Shown: positions 44,043-54,334 of the stretch, piece by piece
Position numbering within the stretch: position 1 is the first letter of the stretch
Layout: the number at the start of each line of letters is the position of its first letter
Assembly (NCBI RefSeq): GCF_007828725.1
Contig: NZ_VIUW01000003.1
Location: 186,001 to 250,000, forward strand
Direction of reading: 5' to 3'
DNA: 64,000 bases
DNA from: Marihabitans asiaticum
GTDB taxonomy: Bacteria > Actinomycetota > Actinomycetes > Actinomycetales > Dermatophilaceae
Notes under the pieces: model-generated
What the model was told of the DNA's origin: nothing
Seen by the model: the letters and a program-made list of their open reading frames with translations, nothing else
Database searches by the model: none
Program-made: the position numbers and the translations under genes

Positions 44043-45785
44043 CTAGTCCTTGGCCTCGGACCAGCGGCGCACCACGCTGACGTCGGCGACGAAGCGCACC
44101 CTGTCGTGGCCCACCCACCGCCGTGAGCTCGCGGCGAGCGCCTCGTGCACGACGTCGGCGCACCGCTGCGCCTGCTCCTGCCGCACGTGCACGAGCAGCT
44201 CGTCGTGCAGGCAGAGCACGACCTGGGCGTCGAGGTCGCGGACGCTCTCGCGCACCGTCACCGCCCACGCCTTGAACAGCTCGGCGGCCGAGCCCTGGAT
44301 CACCGCGTTGCGGGCGAAGCGACCCCGGGCCCGGGCGAGGGACTGACGCTGGTCGGCACCAAGCCGCTCGCTCTGCTCCGGCAGGTTGGTCCGCACCAGG
44401 CGGCCGCCGACGGTCCAGACCGGCATGCCCCCTTCGCCTCGGCGTTGGGCGTGGTCCAGCAGACGCATGGCGACCGGGTACTCGCGCTCCAGGCCCCGCA
44501 GCGCCTCGCCGGCCGCCCCGCTGCGCTGGCCGTACATCGCGGCGAGCACCGCGACCTTGGCGACGCTGCGGTCCGACCCGAGTCGCTGCGCCACCGGGAG
44601 GTAGAGGTCCTCGGCGAGCGTCGCGGCCGCGAAGGCCTCGTCGCCGCTCACGGCCGCAAGGACGCGGGGCTCGACCTGGCCCAGGTCGGCGCGCACGATC
44701 AGGTGCCCGGGAGCCGCGGCCACGCCCGGACGCAGCTCGCTGGGCAGGCTGTGCAGCCCCGCCTGGGCGGTCATCCGGCCGGCCGCCCCGTCGCACGCCG
44801 ACCAGGCACCCCGCAACCGGTCGTCGGGCCCCACGTGCGCGTCCAGCCAGCGCCACCCGTAGGTGGTCGCGATCCGCTCCCGGCGGCGCCAGTCGAGCAG
44901 GGCGGGGATCACGCGGTGGCGGTCGGCGTGCTGCTCCAGGACCCACTTGCGGGTGCTCGGCACATCGACGCCGGCGGTCGCGAGGAGCTGGCGCACCGAG
45001 GCCGGGTTGCGCAGGTCGACCCGCCCGATGCCGGGTACCGCCTCGAGGACGGAGCGGTCGCGGTCCGCTCGGCGTGCGAGCTCGTCCCGCTCGGTGATCG
45101 GGCGGGCCCCGGCAGAGCGGGTGATGAGCTCCTCGAGGACGGGGCGGTCGATCGGCAGGCCGTCGCGCTCGAGCTCCACGGCGAGCACCGCAGCCGCCGA
45201 CTCGCTGTGACAGGTCGCGATCGCCCGCGGACCTCGCTGCTGCAGCGCCTCCCGCTGCGCGTGGGCGACCTGGACCGCCGCCACGGCCCAGGCACCGGCC
45301 TCCTCGAGCGTGGTCAGGGTGGAGTGGTCGACCTCGGCGCGCAGGTACCCGTCGCGGCGTACCGGCCACACCGGCCCACCGGGCGAGGCCGTCCTCGACG
45401 GCTCGGTCTCGCCGCCGTCCTCGCCTTCGTCGAGCAGGGCGAAGAGGTCGGTGCGAGGAGGTGACGGGAGGGTGCCGAGGTCCAACCCGCGCGCGGCGGC
45501 CCAGCACCGGTGCGGGTCGGCGCGCAGGCCGCCGTGCAGCAGCCGGTGCGCCTCGGCGACCGACCATGTGCGCGGCAGGGGAAGGCGCGCGAGGATCAGC
45601 GGGCGCAGCTCGTCGGCAGACCACGTCACCCAGCGCGTCGTCGGTGTCAACCGGGTGATGAGTGCCTCGACCTCGGAGCGGCCGGTCGCCATCGACGTCG
45701 CGCCGTCGGTCTCGACGACGGCGACCCCACCGGCGTCCGGCAGCAGGGCGAGGCCGCGCCACCGGGGCGCCGACGATGTCGTCAC
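44043..45785 (-). CDS. Family A DNA polymerase-like protein lacking clear exonuclease motifs
   Basis: 580 aa, much shorter than PolA. The C-terminal polymerase domain has motif A RADLGQVEPRVLAAVSGD, a motif B equivalent RSVAKVAVLAAMYGQ and motif C CLHDELLVHV. The N-terminal ~200 residues occupy the place of a 3'-5' exonuclease, but DxE and the other metal ligands are not evident, and no 5' nuclease domain exists. Actinobacterial homologues are often named bifunctional 3'-5' exonuclease/DNA polymerase. A role in repair synthesis is plausible but unproven. A leaderless promoter precedes the GTG. Confidence 0.85.
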   Translation of the reverse strand: MTTSSAPRWRGLALLPDAGGVAVVETDGATSMATGRSEVEALITRLTPTTRWVTWSADELRPLILARLPLPRTWSVAEAHRLLHGGLRADPHRCWAAARGLDLGTLPSPPRTDLFALLDEGEDGGETEPSRTASPGGPVWPVRRDGYLRAEVDHSTLTTLEEAGAWAVAAVQVAHAQREALQQRGPRAIATCHSESAAAVLAVELERDGLPIDRPVLEELITRSAGARPITERDELARRADRDRSVLEAVPGIGRVDLRNPASVRQLLATAGVDVPSTRKWVLEQHADRHRVIPALLDWRRRERIATTYGWRWLDAHVGPDDRLRGAWSACDGAAGRMTAQAGLHSLPSELRPGVAAAPGHLIVRADLGQVEPRVLAAVSGDEAFAAATLAEDLYLPVAQRLGSDRSVAKVAVLAAMYGQRSGAAGEALRGLEREYPVAMRLLDHAQRRGEGGMPVWTVGGRLVRTNLPEQSERLGADQRQSLARARGRFARNAVIQGSAAELFKAWAVTVRESVRDLDAQVVLCLHDELLVHVRQEQAQRCADVVHEALAASSRRWVGHDRVRFVADVSVVRRWSEAKD

Positions 45786-45791
45786 CGGGCC

Positions 45792-45797
45792 ACCTTA
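45792..45797 (-). promoter_or_regulatory. -10 hexamer of a leaderless promoter for the polymerase gene
   Basis: On the minus strand TAAGGT ends 6 nt before the GTG at 45785. Confidence 0.5.
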
Positions 45798-45907
45798 GGG
45801 CGCAGCTGCGCCCCCTTCGCTCGCGGTCGACGTCGCAGTCATCGTGGCAGGATGCCTCCGACGGGCGAGGTCCTCCTCGCCGCAACGACCCCGACGAAGG
45901 GACACCT

Positions 45908-46651
45908 GTGGGCTTCATCTCCGACACGCTCGGCTTCGGCAAGGAGCAGAAGAAGCAGGTGCAGCAGACCCGCACCGCCCTCGAGCAGGCGCGCGAGCCG
46001 CAGGACCAGGGGGCCCTCAGCTCCAGCGTCTCCAAGCTCGTCGAGAACCTCCTCGACACCGGGATCGACGGCAAGGGTCCCTTCGACTCGGCGACCAAGG
46101 TCGCCGACGCGGCGCGAGCCAAGCACGGAGGCGACGTCGAGAAGGCGGTCGACGAGGTCGTCGGCGATCACCTCAAGCTCGTCGCCGCCAGCGGCTTCGT
46201 GACCAACCTCGGCGGCTTCATCACCCTGCCGGTGGCGCTGCCCGCCAACGTCCTTGGTTTCTACCTCCTCGCCACCAGGATGGCGGCAGGTGTGGCCCGG
46301 CTGCGTGGCTACGACATCACCGACCCGCACATCCGCTCCGCGGTCCTCCTCTCGCTCGTCGGTGCCGACAACCAGGACCTCCTCGCCAAGGCCGGGATGG
46401 TCGCCCCGACCGGGCGACTCACGAGCCTGGCCGCGCAGAAGCTGCCCGGGCCGGCCCTCATGGTGGTCAACAAGGCCGTCGGCTTCCGGATCCTCTCGAC
46501 GGCGGGCAAGAAGACCTTTTCCCGATTCGGCCGGTCCATCCCGCTCGTCGGCGGCGCCGTCGGGGCCGGCCTCGATGGCTGGCTGATGAAGCAGCTCGGT
46601 GACCACGTGCGCACCGAGTTCCCGCCGCAGGGGGGCGCCCCAGGCGCCTGA
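45908..46651 (+). CDS. EcsC family protein (second in window)
   Basis: 247 aa. It begins GFISDTLGFGKEQKKQVQQT and contains an EcsC-like domain: VEKAVDEVVGDHLKLVAASG, FVTNLGGFITLPVALPANVL with GFYLLATRMAAGVARLRGYD, and a C-terminal FSRFGRSIPLVGGAVGAGLD. GTG 45908 was chosen for its position after GAAGGGA. Compared with the EcsC gene at 30038, it is shorter, has normal GC bias and no flanking duplications, so it looks native. Function unknown; membrane association is likely from the glycine-rich hydrophobic segments. Confidence 0.8.
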   Translation: MGFISDTLGFGKEQKKQVQQTRTALEQAREPQDQGALSSSVSKLVENLLDTGIDGKGPFDSATKVADAARAKHGGDVEKAVDEVVGDHLKLVAASGFVTNLGGFITLPVALPANVLGFYLLATRMAAGVARLRGYDITDPHIRSAVLLSLVGADNQDLLAKAGMVAPTGRLTSLAAQKLPGPALMVVNKAVGFRILSTAGKKTFSRFGRSIPLVGGAVGAGLDGWLMKQLGDHVRTEFPPQGGAPGA

Positions 46652-46743
46652 GCCGGCCGGGCCGGTGGGAATCGGCGCGCAGTCGACGACGTTGGACCAG
46701 ACAGAGACGTTTGCCGCCGATCCGCCGACAAGGAGCCGACGCA

Positions 46744-47124
46744 ATGGCCCGACGACGCAACCAGGCCCGGTCCGCAGCCCACCTCGCCCGCGCGGTGCGC
46801 GGTGCGTCGGCGCCCGGGTCGCCGAGCCTGGGCCAGCGCCTCGCCGCGCTCCCACGGATGATCCGCGCGGTACGGGCCGGCGAGTACACCGGGATGAGCA
46901 ACACCCGACTGCTCACCCTGCTCCTCGGGCTCGGCTACGTCATCTCGCCGGTCGACGTCGTGCCCGAGGGTCTGCTGCTCGTCGTCGGTCTCGTCGACGA
47001 CGCGGTCGTCCTGTCCTGGCTGGCGGTGGCCCTGGTCCAGGAGACCGAGCAGTTCATCGCCTGGGAGCAGGGAGTGCGCGGCGGGGTCGGGCAGCCCATC
47101 CCCGGCGAGGTCGTGCCCGACTGA
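46744..47124 (+). CDS. DUF1232 (YkvA-like) small membrane protein
   Basis: 126 aa. The DUF1232 signature is clear: TLLLGLGYVISPVDVVPEGL and VVGLVDDAVVLSWLAVALV, at about residues 58-100. A basic N-terminus (ARRRNQARSAAHLARAVRG) precedes it. AAGGAG lies 9 nt before the ATG. The family is widespread and uncharacterised. It follows the EcsC gene by about 90 nt on the same strand. Confidence 0.85.
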   Translation: MARRRNQARSAAHLARAVRGASAPGSPSLGQRLAALPRMIRAVRAGEYTGMSNTRLLTLLLGLGYVISPVDVVPEGLLLVVGLVDDAVVLSWLAVALVQETEQFIAWEQGVRGGVGQPIPGEVVPD

Positions 47125-47232
47125 TCGTCCGCCGGGCCGCGTCATCCACAGGTTGGCGGCGGACCTCCTCGATCTCCACAGCCCCGCTGTGAGGTGGGCG
47201 AGCGGGCGCCACGCGAGACGAGCGTGGCCTGC

Positions 47233-48324
47233 ATGGCACCCACTTCTGTCACCAGTCCCGCCGACCTGGCGGTCGTCGTCCCCTACCTGCTCGGGTTCCA
47301 CCCACGGCGCTCCCTCGTCCTCGTAGCGGTCCGTGGCAACCAGCTCGGGCTGCTCCAGCGGATCGACCTGCCCGAGCGCGACGAGGCGGGTGAGGTCGAC
47401 CTCGAGCGCATGGCCAGGCAGCTGGTCGCCCGGGCCTGCCGCGACGGCGCCAGCCACATCATCGCCATCGCCTACGAGACCTCGCCGCAGGAGTCCCGCC
47501 GGACGGTCCGCGCGGTCGTCCGGAGCGCCTCGCGGTCGGTTCGCGCGGTGACCTCAGGGGTGGTGCGGGACGGCCGGTGGTACCCGGACGGGGGAGGGAA
47601 GGCGAACCGGGTCGGATACCCCCTGCCGGACCCCGAGAGGGTGCCCGCCGTCGCCGAGCTGATCCTCGAGGGCATGGCCGCGCTCCCGGACCGCTCCGAC
47701 ATCGCCGACCACGTAATCCCTGGGCGTGGGCCGCGGGTCGACGAGGTGGCCTCGCTCCTCGCGGAGCCGCCCGCGCAGACCGGCCCGGCCACGCCCGCGC
47801 GGTGGGCTGAGGTGTGGCGGCGAGTGCTGTCACCGCGAGGCCTGTCGTCCCGCGGCGTCGGTACAGGGCTTCACGGCCTGGGGGCGGACATCACCGTCGA
47901 CGACCTCGTCGAGGTGATCCGCTCCCTCGAGGACACCATGTGGCGCGACGCCCTGATCGCCGTGCTGTGCCCGACGAGCGGCACGGCAGCGCTGCTCGCC
48001 GAGCTGCCGCTCGAGGCCGCGGGTGCCGCGGCCTGCGCCTGTGCCTGGATCACCGGACGCGCCGAGGGGCCGGCCTCGGCCGACGACGGGGAGGTGCTCG
48101 ACCTCCCGTCGGCGCTCTCGGTGCTCGTCGCGGTCCTCGGCGAGATCCCGGCTGAGCGCTCTGCTCCGCTGCTCACCGTCATCGCCCACCTCGCCTGGTG
48201 GTCGGGGTCGGGCGCGCTCGCCGCGTGCGCGTTGGACGAGGCCCGTCGGCACGACCCGGAGTACCGGCTCGCCGTGCTGCTCCAGGGCCTCGTCGACCAC
48301 GGTGTGCGCCTTCCGGCGGCCTGA
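47233..48324 (+). CDS. DUF4192 family protein
   Basis: 363 aa. The N-terminus has the DUF4192 hallmark SPADLAVVVPYLLGFHPRRS followed by LVLVAVRGNQLGLLQRIDLP. Later conserved features are GYPLPDPERVPAVAELIL, and, near the C-terminus, LTVIAHLAWWSGSGALAACA and ALDEARRHDPEYRLAVLL. The family is nearly confined to actinobacteria and has no known function. ATG 47233 fits the conserved start. A hexamer GAGCGT lies 7 nt upstream, a weak candidate for a leaderless promoter. Confidence 0.88.
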   Translation: MAPTSVTSPADLAVVVPYLLGFHPRRSLVLVAVRGNQLGLLQRIDLPERDEAGEVDLERMARQLVARACRDGASHIIAIAYETSPQESRRTVRAVVRSASRSVRAVTSGVVRDGRWYPDGGGKANRVGYPLPDPERVPAVAELILEGMAALPDRSDIADHVIPGRGPRVDEVASLLAEPPAQTGPATPARWAEVWRRVLSPRGLSSRGVGTGLHGLGADITVDDLVEVIRSLEDTMWRDALIAVLCPTSGTAALLAELPLEAAGAAACACAWITGRAEGPASADDGEVLDLPSALSVLVAVLGEIPAERSAPLLTVIAHLAWWSGSGALAACALDEARRHDPEYRLAVLLQGLVDHGVRLPAA

Positions 48325-48416
48325 CGGCGCAGGAGGTGGGTCGGCGGCCGACGACCGGCGGGCGCTTCGCCGTGACGGCGCGCGTGGTCACATCGTGGAA
48401 CTCGTCGTCGGTGCCG

Positions 48417-48445
48417 TTGGCCCCGGTCGTGGGGGCCGATATAGT
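48417..48445 (+). promoter_or_regulatory. Promoter of the metX riboswitch transcript
   Basis: TTGGCC (48417-48422) and TATAGT (48440-48445) with a 17-bp spacer. Transcription would begin just before the SAM-IV aptamer. Confidence 0.75.
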
Positions 48446-48453
48446 TCACGGCA

Positions 48454-48530
48454 GGTCATGAGCTCCAGCGACAAGCCCCGGCTGGCTGGACGGCAACCCT
48501 CCTCGCGATGGGGTGCCCCGGGTGATGACC
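48454..48530 (+). promoter_or_regulatory. SAM-IV riboswitch upstream of metX
   Basis: The closing stem GGTCAT (48454-48459) pairs perfectly with ATGACC (48525-48530). The core shares ACAAGCCCCGGCTGGCTGGA, CGGCAACCCTCC and GGGGTGCCCCGGGTGATGAC with the metY copy and with known actinobacterial SAM-IV RNAs. The metX start is about 50 nt downstream. Confidence 0.92.
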
Positions 48531-48578
48531 GGGCCGCATCGCAGTGGTGCGGCAAGGCGAGACCCCGGGAGCATCCCC

Positions 48579-49748
48579 ATGAGTGTGACGTCAGTGGACC
48601 CTCGACCCACGTCAGCGTGGCTCCCGGGTGACGACCCCGGTGATCGTCTCTTCTGCCAGCTCGGCGCGCTCGACCTCGAGGGCGGCGACCGGCTACCGGA
48701 GCTGCAGATCGCCTACGAGACGTGGGGCCGGCTCGCTCCAGACGGGTCCAACGCGGTCCTGATCGAGCACGCCCTGACCGGTGACAGTCACGTCGTCGGC
48801 GAGGCATCGCCGGGACACCCCTCTGCCGGCTGGTGGGAGGGCATCGTCGGCCCGGGCGCGCCGATCGACACCGATCGCTGGTTCGTCGTCGCCCCGAACG
48901 TCCTCGGGGGATGCCAGGGCTCCACCGGACCGAGCAGCCCGGCTCCGGACGGTGAGGCGTGGGGTGGCCGATTCCCTCAGATCACCGTGCGCGACCAGGT
49001 GGCGGCCGAGGTCGCCCTGGCCGACCGGCTCGGCATCGACCGGTGGGCAGCCGTCGTCGGCGGCTCGATGGGCGGCATGAGGGCGCTGGAGTGGGCTGTC
49101 GGCCACCCCGAGCGGGTCGCCCGTGCGGTCGTCCTCGCGAGCACGGCCTACGCCACCGCCGAGCAGATCGGGTGGTCCGCACCTGCGCTGATGGCCATCC
49201 GCACCGACGGCCACTTCGCCGGGGGCGACTACTACCGCCAGCCCGTCGGTCCGGACGCCGGGCTGACCATCGCCCGGCAGATCGCGCACGTCACCTACCG
49301 CAGCGAGCTCGAGCTGCATGACCGCTTCGGACGCAGGCCGCAGTCGCCACTGACTGATCAGGGCGACGGGCAGTTCGCGATCGAGAGCTACCTGGCCCAC
49401 CACGGGGCCAAGCTCGCCGGCCGGTTCGACGCGAACTCCTACGTCGTGCTCACCGAGGCGATGAACTCCCACGACATCGGACGCGGACGGGGCGGTCTTC
49501 GGAGCGCGTTGGCGAGATTCGGTGGCGAGCTGACCGTGGTCGCGGTGGACAGCGACCGGCTCTACCCGCCTCGGTTGAGCGAGGAGATCCAGGCCGCGCG
49601 GCCGAGCACCCGGCTGCTCACCGTGACGAGCCGGTGCGGGCACGACGGATTCCTCACCGAGAGCGACCAGGTCGGCGCGATCCTCGCCAAGGCTCTCGTA
49701 CCCGGGGCCGGGCGTGATCTGCGCCAAGGGGCACCCGGTGCGGTGTAG
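48579..49748 (+). CDS. metX: Homoserine O-acetyltransferase
   Basis: 389 aa of the alpha/beta-hydrolase fold. The N-terminal PELQIAYETWGRLAPDGSNA and HALTGDSHV are typical of MetX. The nucleophilic serine is in VVGGSMGGMRALEW; the Asp (VDSDRLYPP) and His (SRCGHDGFLTE) complete the triad. It makes O-acetylhomoserine, the substrate of MetY. ATG 48579 was chosen because it follows GGGAG and begins the conserved protein downstream of the riboswitch. Confidence 0.95.
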   Translation: MSVTSVDPRPTSAWLPGDDPGDRLFCQLGALDLEGGDRLPELQIAYETWGRLAPDGSNAVLIEHALTGDSHVVGEASPGHPSAGWWEGIVGPGAPIDTDRWFVVAPNVLGGCQGSTGPSSPAPDGEAWGGRFPQITVRDQVAAEVALADRLGIDRWAAVVGGSMGGMRALEWAVGHPERVARAVVLASTAYATAEQIGWSAPALMAIRTDGHFAGGDYYRQPVGPDAGLTIARQIAHVTYRSELELHDRFGRRPQSPLTDQGDGQFAIESYLAHHGAKLAGRFDANSYVVLTEAMNSHDIGRGRGGLRSALARFGGELTVVAVDSDRLYPPRLSEEIQAARPSTRLLTVTSRCGHDGFLTESDQVGAILAKALVPGAGRDLRQGAPGAV

Positions 49749-49786
49749 CGTCAAGTCATCACCTGGCGCCTGAGGAGGAGCACACC

Positions 49787-50188
49787 ATGACGATCGTCGT
49801 CGGATACGTCGCCACCAAGGAGGGGCACGCCGCCCTCGACCGCGCGGTGGCAGAGGCCAAGCTGCGGGAGCTCCCGCTCGTGGTGATCCACTCGGACCGT
49901 GGCGGCTCGGCCCTGACCGGCGACCACGCCGCGCAGCAGGAGAAGGTCCTGCAGGAGGTCCAGGCTGACCTGGCCGACTCCGGTGTCGAGGTCACCGTCC
50001 GGGGGCTGGTCCGGGGCAAGGAGCCCGCCGAGGACCTCATCGCGGTCGCGGAGGAGACCGATGCGGCGCTCATCGTCATCGGCCTGCGTCGCCGGACCCC
50101 GGTCGGCAAGCTCATCCTCGGATCCAACGCCCAGCGGGTGCTTCTCGATGCGCCCTGCGCCGTCCTCGCGGTCAAGGCAGAAGCGTAA
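49787..50188 (+). CDS. Universal stress protein (single Usp domain)
   Basis: 133 aa. The start [20 protein letters not shown] and the C-terminal [23 protein letters not shown] (glycine-rich nucleotide-binding loop) with APCAVLAVK are typical of Usp proteins that bind ATP. GAGGAGGA precedes the ATG. It is a lone gene between metX and the sigma factor. Targets cannot be deduced. Confidence 0.9.
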   Translation: MTIVVGYVATKEGHAALDRAVAEAKLRELPLVVIHSDRGGSALTGDHAAQQEKVLQEVQADLADSGVEVTVRGLVRGKEPAEDLIAVAEETDAALIVIGLRRRTPVGKLILGSNAQRVLLDAPCAVLAVKAEA

Positions 50189-50222
50189 CTCCGGGCTCCA
50201 CCGGGGGAGCGGGCTCGGCCGC

Positions 50223-50253
50223 TTTCGGGCTCCGGGGTGCGCGGATTTATAAT
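50223..50253 (+). promoter_or_regulatory. Promoter of the primary sigma factor gene
   Basis: A perfect TATAAT at 50248-50253 stands out in this GC-rich DNA. The -35 is weak: TTTCGG at 50223-50228 would give a 19-bp spacer. The leader to GTG 50314 is about 53 nt. Confidence 0.6.
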
Positions 50254-50313
50254 GGTGGTAAGCCCGAGGCCGGGCCAAGTACCACAGCCCCGCCACGGAA
50301 GGTTGCATCACGC

Positions 50314-52044
<1,731 letters not shown>

Positions 52045-52048
52045 TCGC

Positions 52049-54334
52049 CTACCTGGACCGAGTCCGGCGCCGCCCACCCGCCGCACTCCGGGCCGTCGCG
52101 GCTCCACGGGCCAGCGCGGAGGTTCCGCGACCCGGCAGCTCGCGCCACCAGGCGCGTGCCGATGTCGGCGCGAGGGCAGCCTGCACCCGACGGGAGCGGG
52201 ACCGACCGCGGCGGACCCGCTGGACGACCCGGTCGACGTCGTGGCCGATGTCGGCGACGGGCGCCCCGGGCGGGGCGTAGCGGGCGCGCTCCACGGCGCC
52301 GACGATGGCGCCCATCCGCTCGGCGTTCGCGCTGCTCACCCCAGGGTGGCCCATCAGGTGTCGGCCGGACTGGCGTGGTGTCGCGCCCACCGGTGCCTCG
52401 ACCCCCAGGTCCGCGAGCTCGGTGAGGAGACGGGCCCACTCCCGCTCGACCCTCTCGGCGGGGTCCACCTCTCGCCGCCGCGACCGCTCGCGCAGGACGA
52501 GCGCGGTCAGCGGCAGCACCCCGAGGAGGACGGCGATACCGAGCACGACGAGGAGGGGTCGCGCCCACGCCACCCCGGTGCGCTCGTCCGACGTCTGCGC
52601 TGCGGCGTCAGGGTCGCTCTCCTCGGTGCTCGGCGAGCTGGTGGAGCTCGTCGTCGAGGTCGAGCTCGACTCGACCTCGGCCCGCTGGATCGAGTAGCCC
52701 GGCACGTTCGCCGCTCGCCCGCCCGGGGTCGGCTCGAACCGCAGCCATCCCACGCCCGGGAAGTACAGCTCGGGCCAGGCGTGCGCGTCCGCGGCTCGCA
52801 CGACGCGACCGCCGTCGACGTCCGAGGTCCCGGGGAGGAAGCCGACGACGAAGCGGGCGGGGATTCCGTGGGCCTGCGCGAGGTGGACCATGGTCGCGGC
52901 GAACTGCTGGCAGTAGCCCTGCTTGGTTCGCAGGAAGCGGCTGACCGGGTGCTCCCCGGGCAGACCCGGCTGCAGGTCGAGATCGTAGGAGAACTCGTCC
53001 CCGCGCAGATAGCTCTGGATCGCCTGCGCCGCCTCGAGGTCGCTGGACCCGGGGTCGACGATCGTGTCGAGGACCGCTCGGAGCTCGTCGGCGATCTGCG
53101 GGTCCACCTCGCCGGTCGTCGGTGACGGCCCACCGTCGCCGATGAGCCCGAGCACGGCCTCGGTGTCGTCGAGCGGCTCGACGTAGTCCACCTCGTAGGT
53201 GCGGCCGGCGCTCTGCGCGCGGGCCACGCCGTTCTGGTCCAGGGTCCAGCTCTCGACGTCGCCCCGCACAGCCACGGTGGCGAAGGGGGAGGGCAGCTGC
53301 GGCGCGAGCACGAGGTTCTCCACGAACCGGGTCGTCCAGCTCTCCTCCTGCGACGTCTCCACCCCGAGCGCGGCGAGATCGCCGGGCGGTACGGAGGACG
53401 TCGCCTCCTGCGGGATGCTCGCGCGGCCGTTGGCGAAGTCCTCGGCCACCCCGACGCGAAGGGGGGGAGGAGTCGGGTCGTCGGTCTCGTACCGGATGAC
53501 CGGTGCCGGGTCCGGGTCCTCCAGGGAACGCCGCAGATCGATCTCGCTGGACAGCGAGATCTCGCCGCGACCGGGAGCTGGGCCCTCGCGGCCGCTGCGA
53601 AGCCCTTCGCCGAAGGCATAGGGGGACAGGTGCGGGATGACACCGGGCACGAAGAGGGCGAGCGCGAGGGCCATGGCTGCCAGCCCGACGCCCTGCCGGG
53701 TGTGGTCGCGGCGCACCCGCTCCTCGTGGTCCTCTCCGGACCTGCCGGCGAGCATCGTCACCCAGCGCATCACCCCGGCACGCGAGTGCGCGACGACCAT
53801 CGTCATCCACAGCGCCGCGGGCAGGACGAAGAAGGCCCAGTGCAGCGGGTCGGTGGAGTTCGCGGCCGACACCGCGAAGACGGCGCCGATCGGGATGCCG
53901 GCGGCGACCGGGGCATCGCCGGTCGCCGCGGCGAGGTCGGCGGTGATGGCCACCATGCCGATGACCAGGGCCAGGGAGAACGCGACGCCGTCGTTCATCG
54001 GGGCCGGTGCGGCGGAGCCGGTGATGGTCTCGCGAGACTGCTCCATGAGCGCCACCGCCGCTCTCGCGGTCTCGGGGGTGGGGAGCAGGAGCACCAGGGT
54101 GGCGCGGGCGAAGTCGAGCGCCAGGGTGAGACCCAGCGCGAGCATCTGCCCCAGCAGCAGGACCAGCGCCGACCGGGTGAGCAGACGCATCAGCACGCCG
54201 GTGACCACGACCACCGCGACCGCGAGGACGACGTGGTGGAACCACCCTGGCCCGTCGAAGAGGGTGCGAAGGGGGAGGGCCGCGGCGAGCACGGCCAGGC
54301 CGGCCAGCGCTGCGGTGGGGACCGACCGGGTCAT
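52049..54334 (-). CDS. Transglutaminase-like membrane protein (TgpA type)
   Basis: 761 aa. The first ~230 residues contain several membrane helices (GLAVLAAALPLRTLF; VVLAVAVVVVTGVLM; LGLTLALDFA). A periplasmic section carries a transglutaminase-like catalytic domain with Cys (RTKQGYCQQFAATMVHLAQA) and His (DAHAWPELYFPGVGWLRFEP). One more helix (PLLVVLGIAVLLGVLPLTAL) and a basic DUF4129-like C-terminus follow. It is last in a moxR-DUF58-tgpA operon and overlaps the DUF58 gene by 4 nt. The substrate is unknown, probably cell-envelope protein. Confidence 0.9.
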   Translation of the reverse strand: MTRSVPTAALAGLAVLAAALPLRTLFDGPGWFHHVVLAVAVVVVTGVLMRLLTRSALVLLLGQMLALGLTLALDFARATLVLLLPTPETARAAVALMEQSRETITGSAAPAPMNDGVAFSLALVIGMVAITADLAAATGDAPVAAGIPIGAVFAVSAANSTDPLHWAFFVLPAALWMTMVVAHSRAGVMRWVTMLAGRSGEDHEERVRRDHTRQGVGLAAMALALALFVPGVIPHLSPYAFGEGLRSGREGPAPGRGEISLSSEIDLRRSLEDPDPAPVIRYETDDPTPPPLRVGVAEDFANGRASIPQEATSSVPPGDLAALGVETSQEESWTTRFVENLVLAPQLPSPFATVAVRGDVESWTLDQNGVARAQSAGRTYEVDYVEPLDDTEAVLGLIGDGGPSPTTGEVDPQIADELRAVLDTIVDPGSSDLEAAQAIQSYLRGDEFSYDLDLQPGLPGEHPVSRFLRTKQGYCQQFAATMVHLAQAHGIPARFVVGFLPGTSDVDGGRVVRAADAHAWPELYFPGVGWLRFEPTPGGRAANVPGYSIQRAEVESSSTSTTSSTSSPSTEESDPDAAAQTSDERTGVAWARPLLVVLGIAVLLGVLPLTALVLRERSRRREVDPAERVEREWARLLTELADLGVEAPVGATPRQSGRHLMGHPGVSSANAERMGAIVGAVERARYAPPGAPVADIGHDVDRVVQRVRRGRSRSRRVQAALAPTSARAWWRELPGRGTSALARGAATARSAAGGRRRTRSR

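Noticed and set aside
42706..46122. 1138-codon minus-strand frame crossing hrpA, the PAC2 gene and the polymerase gene
   Set aside because: It overlaps three well-supported genes on both strands and has no recognisable domain.
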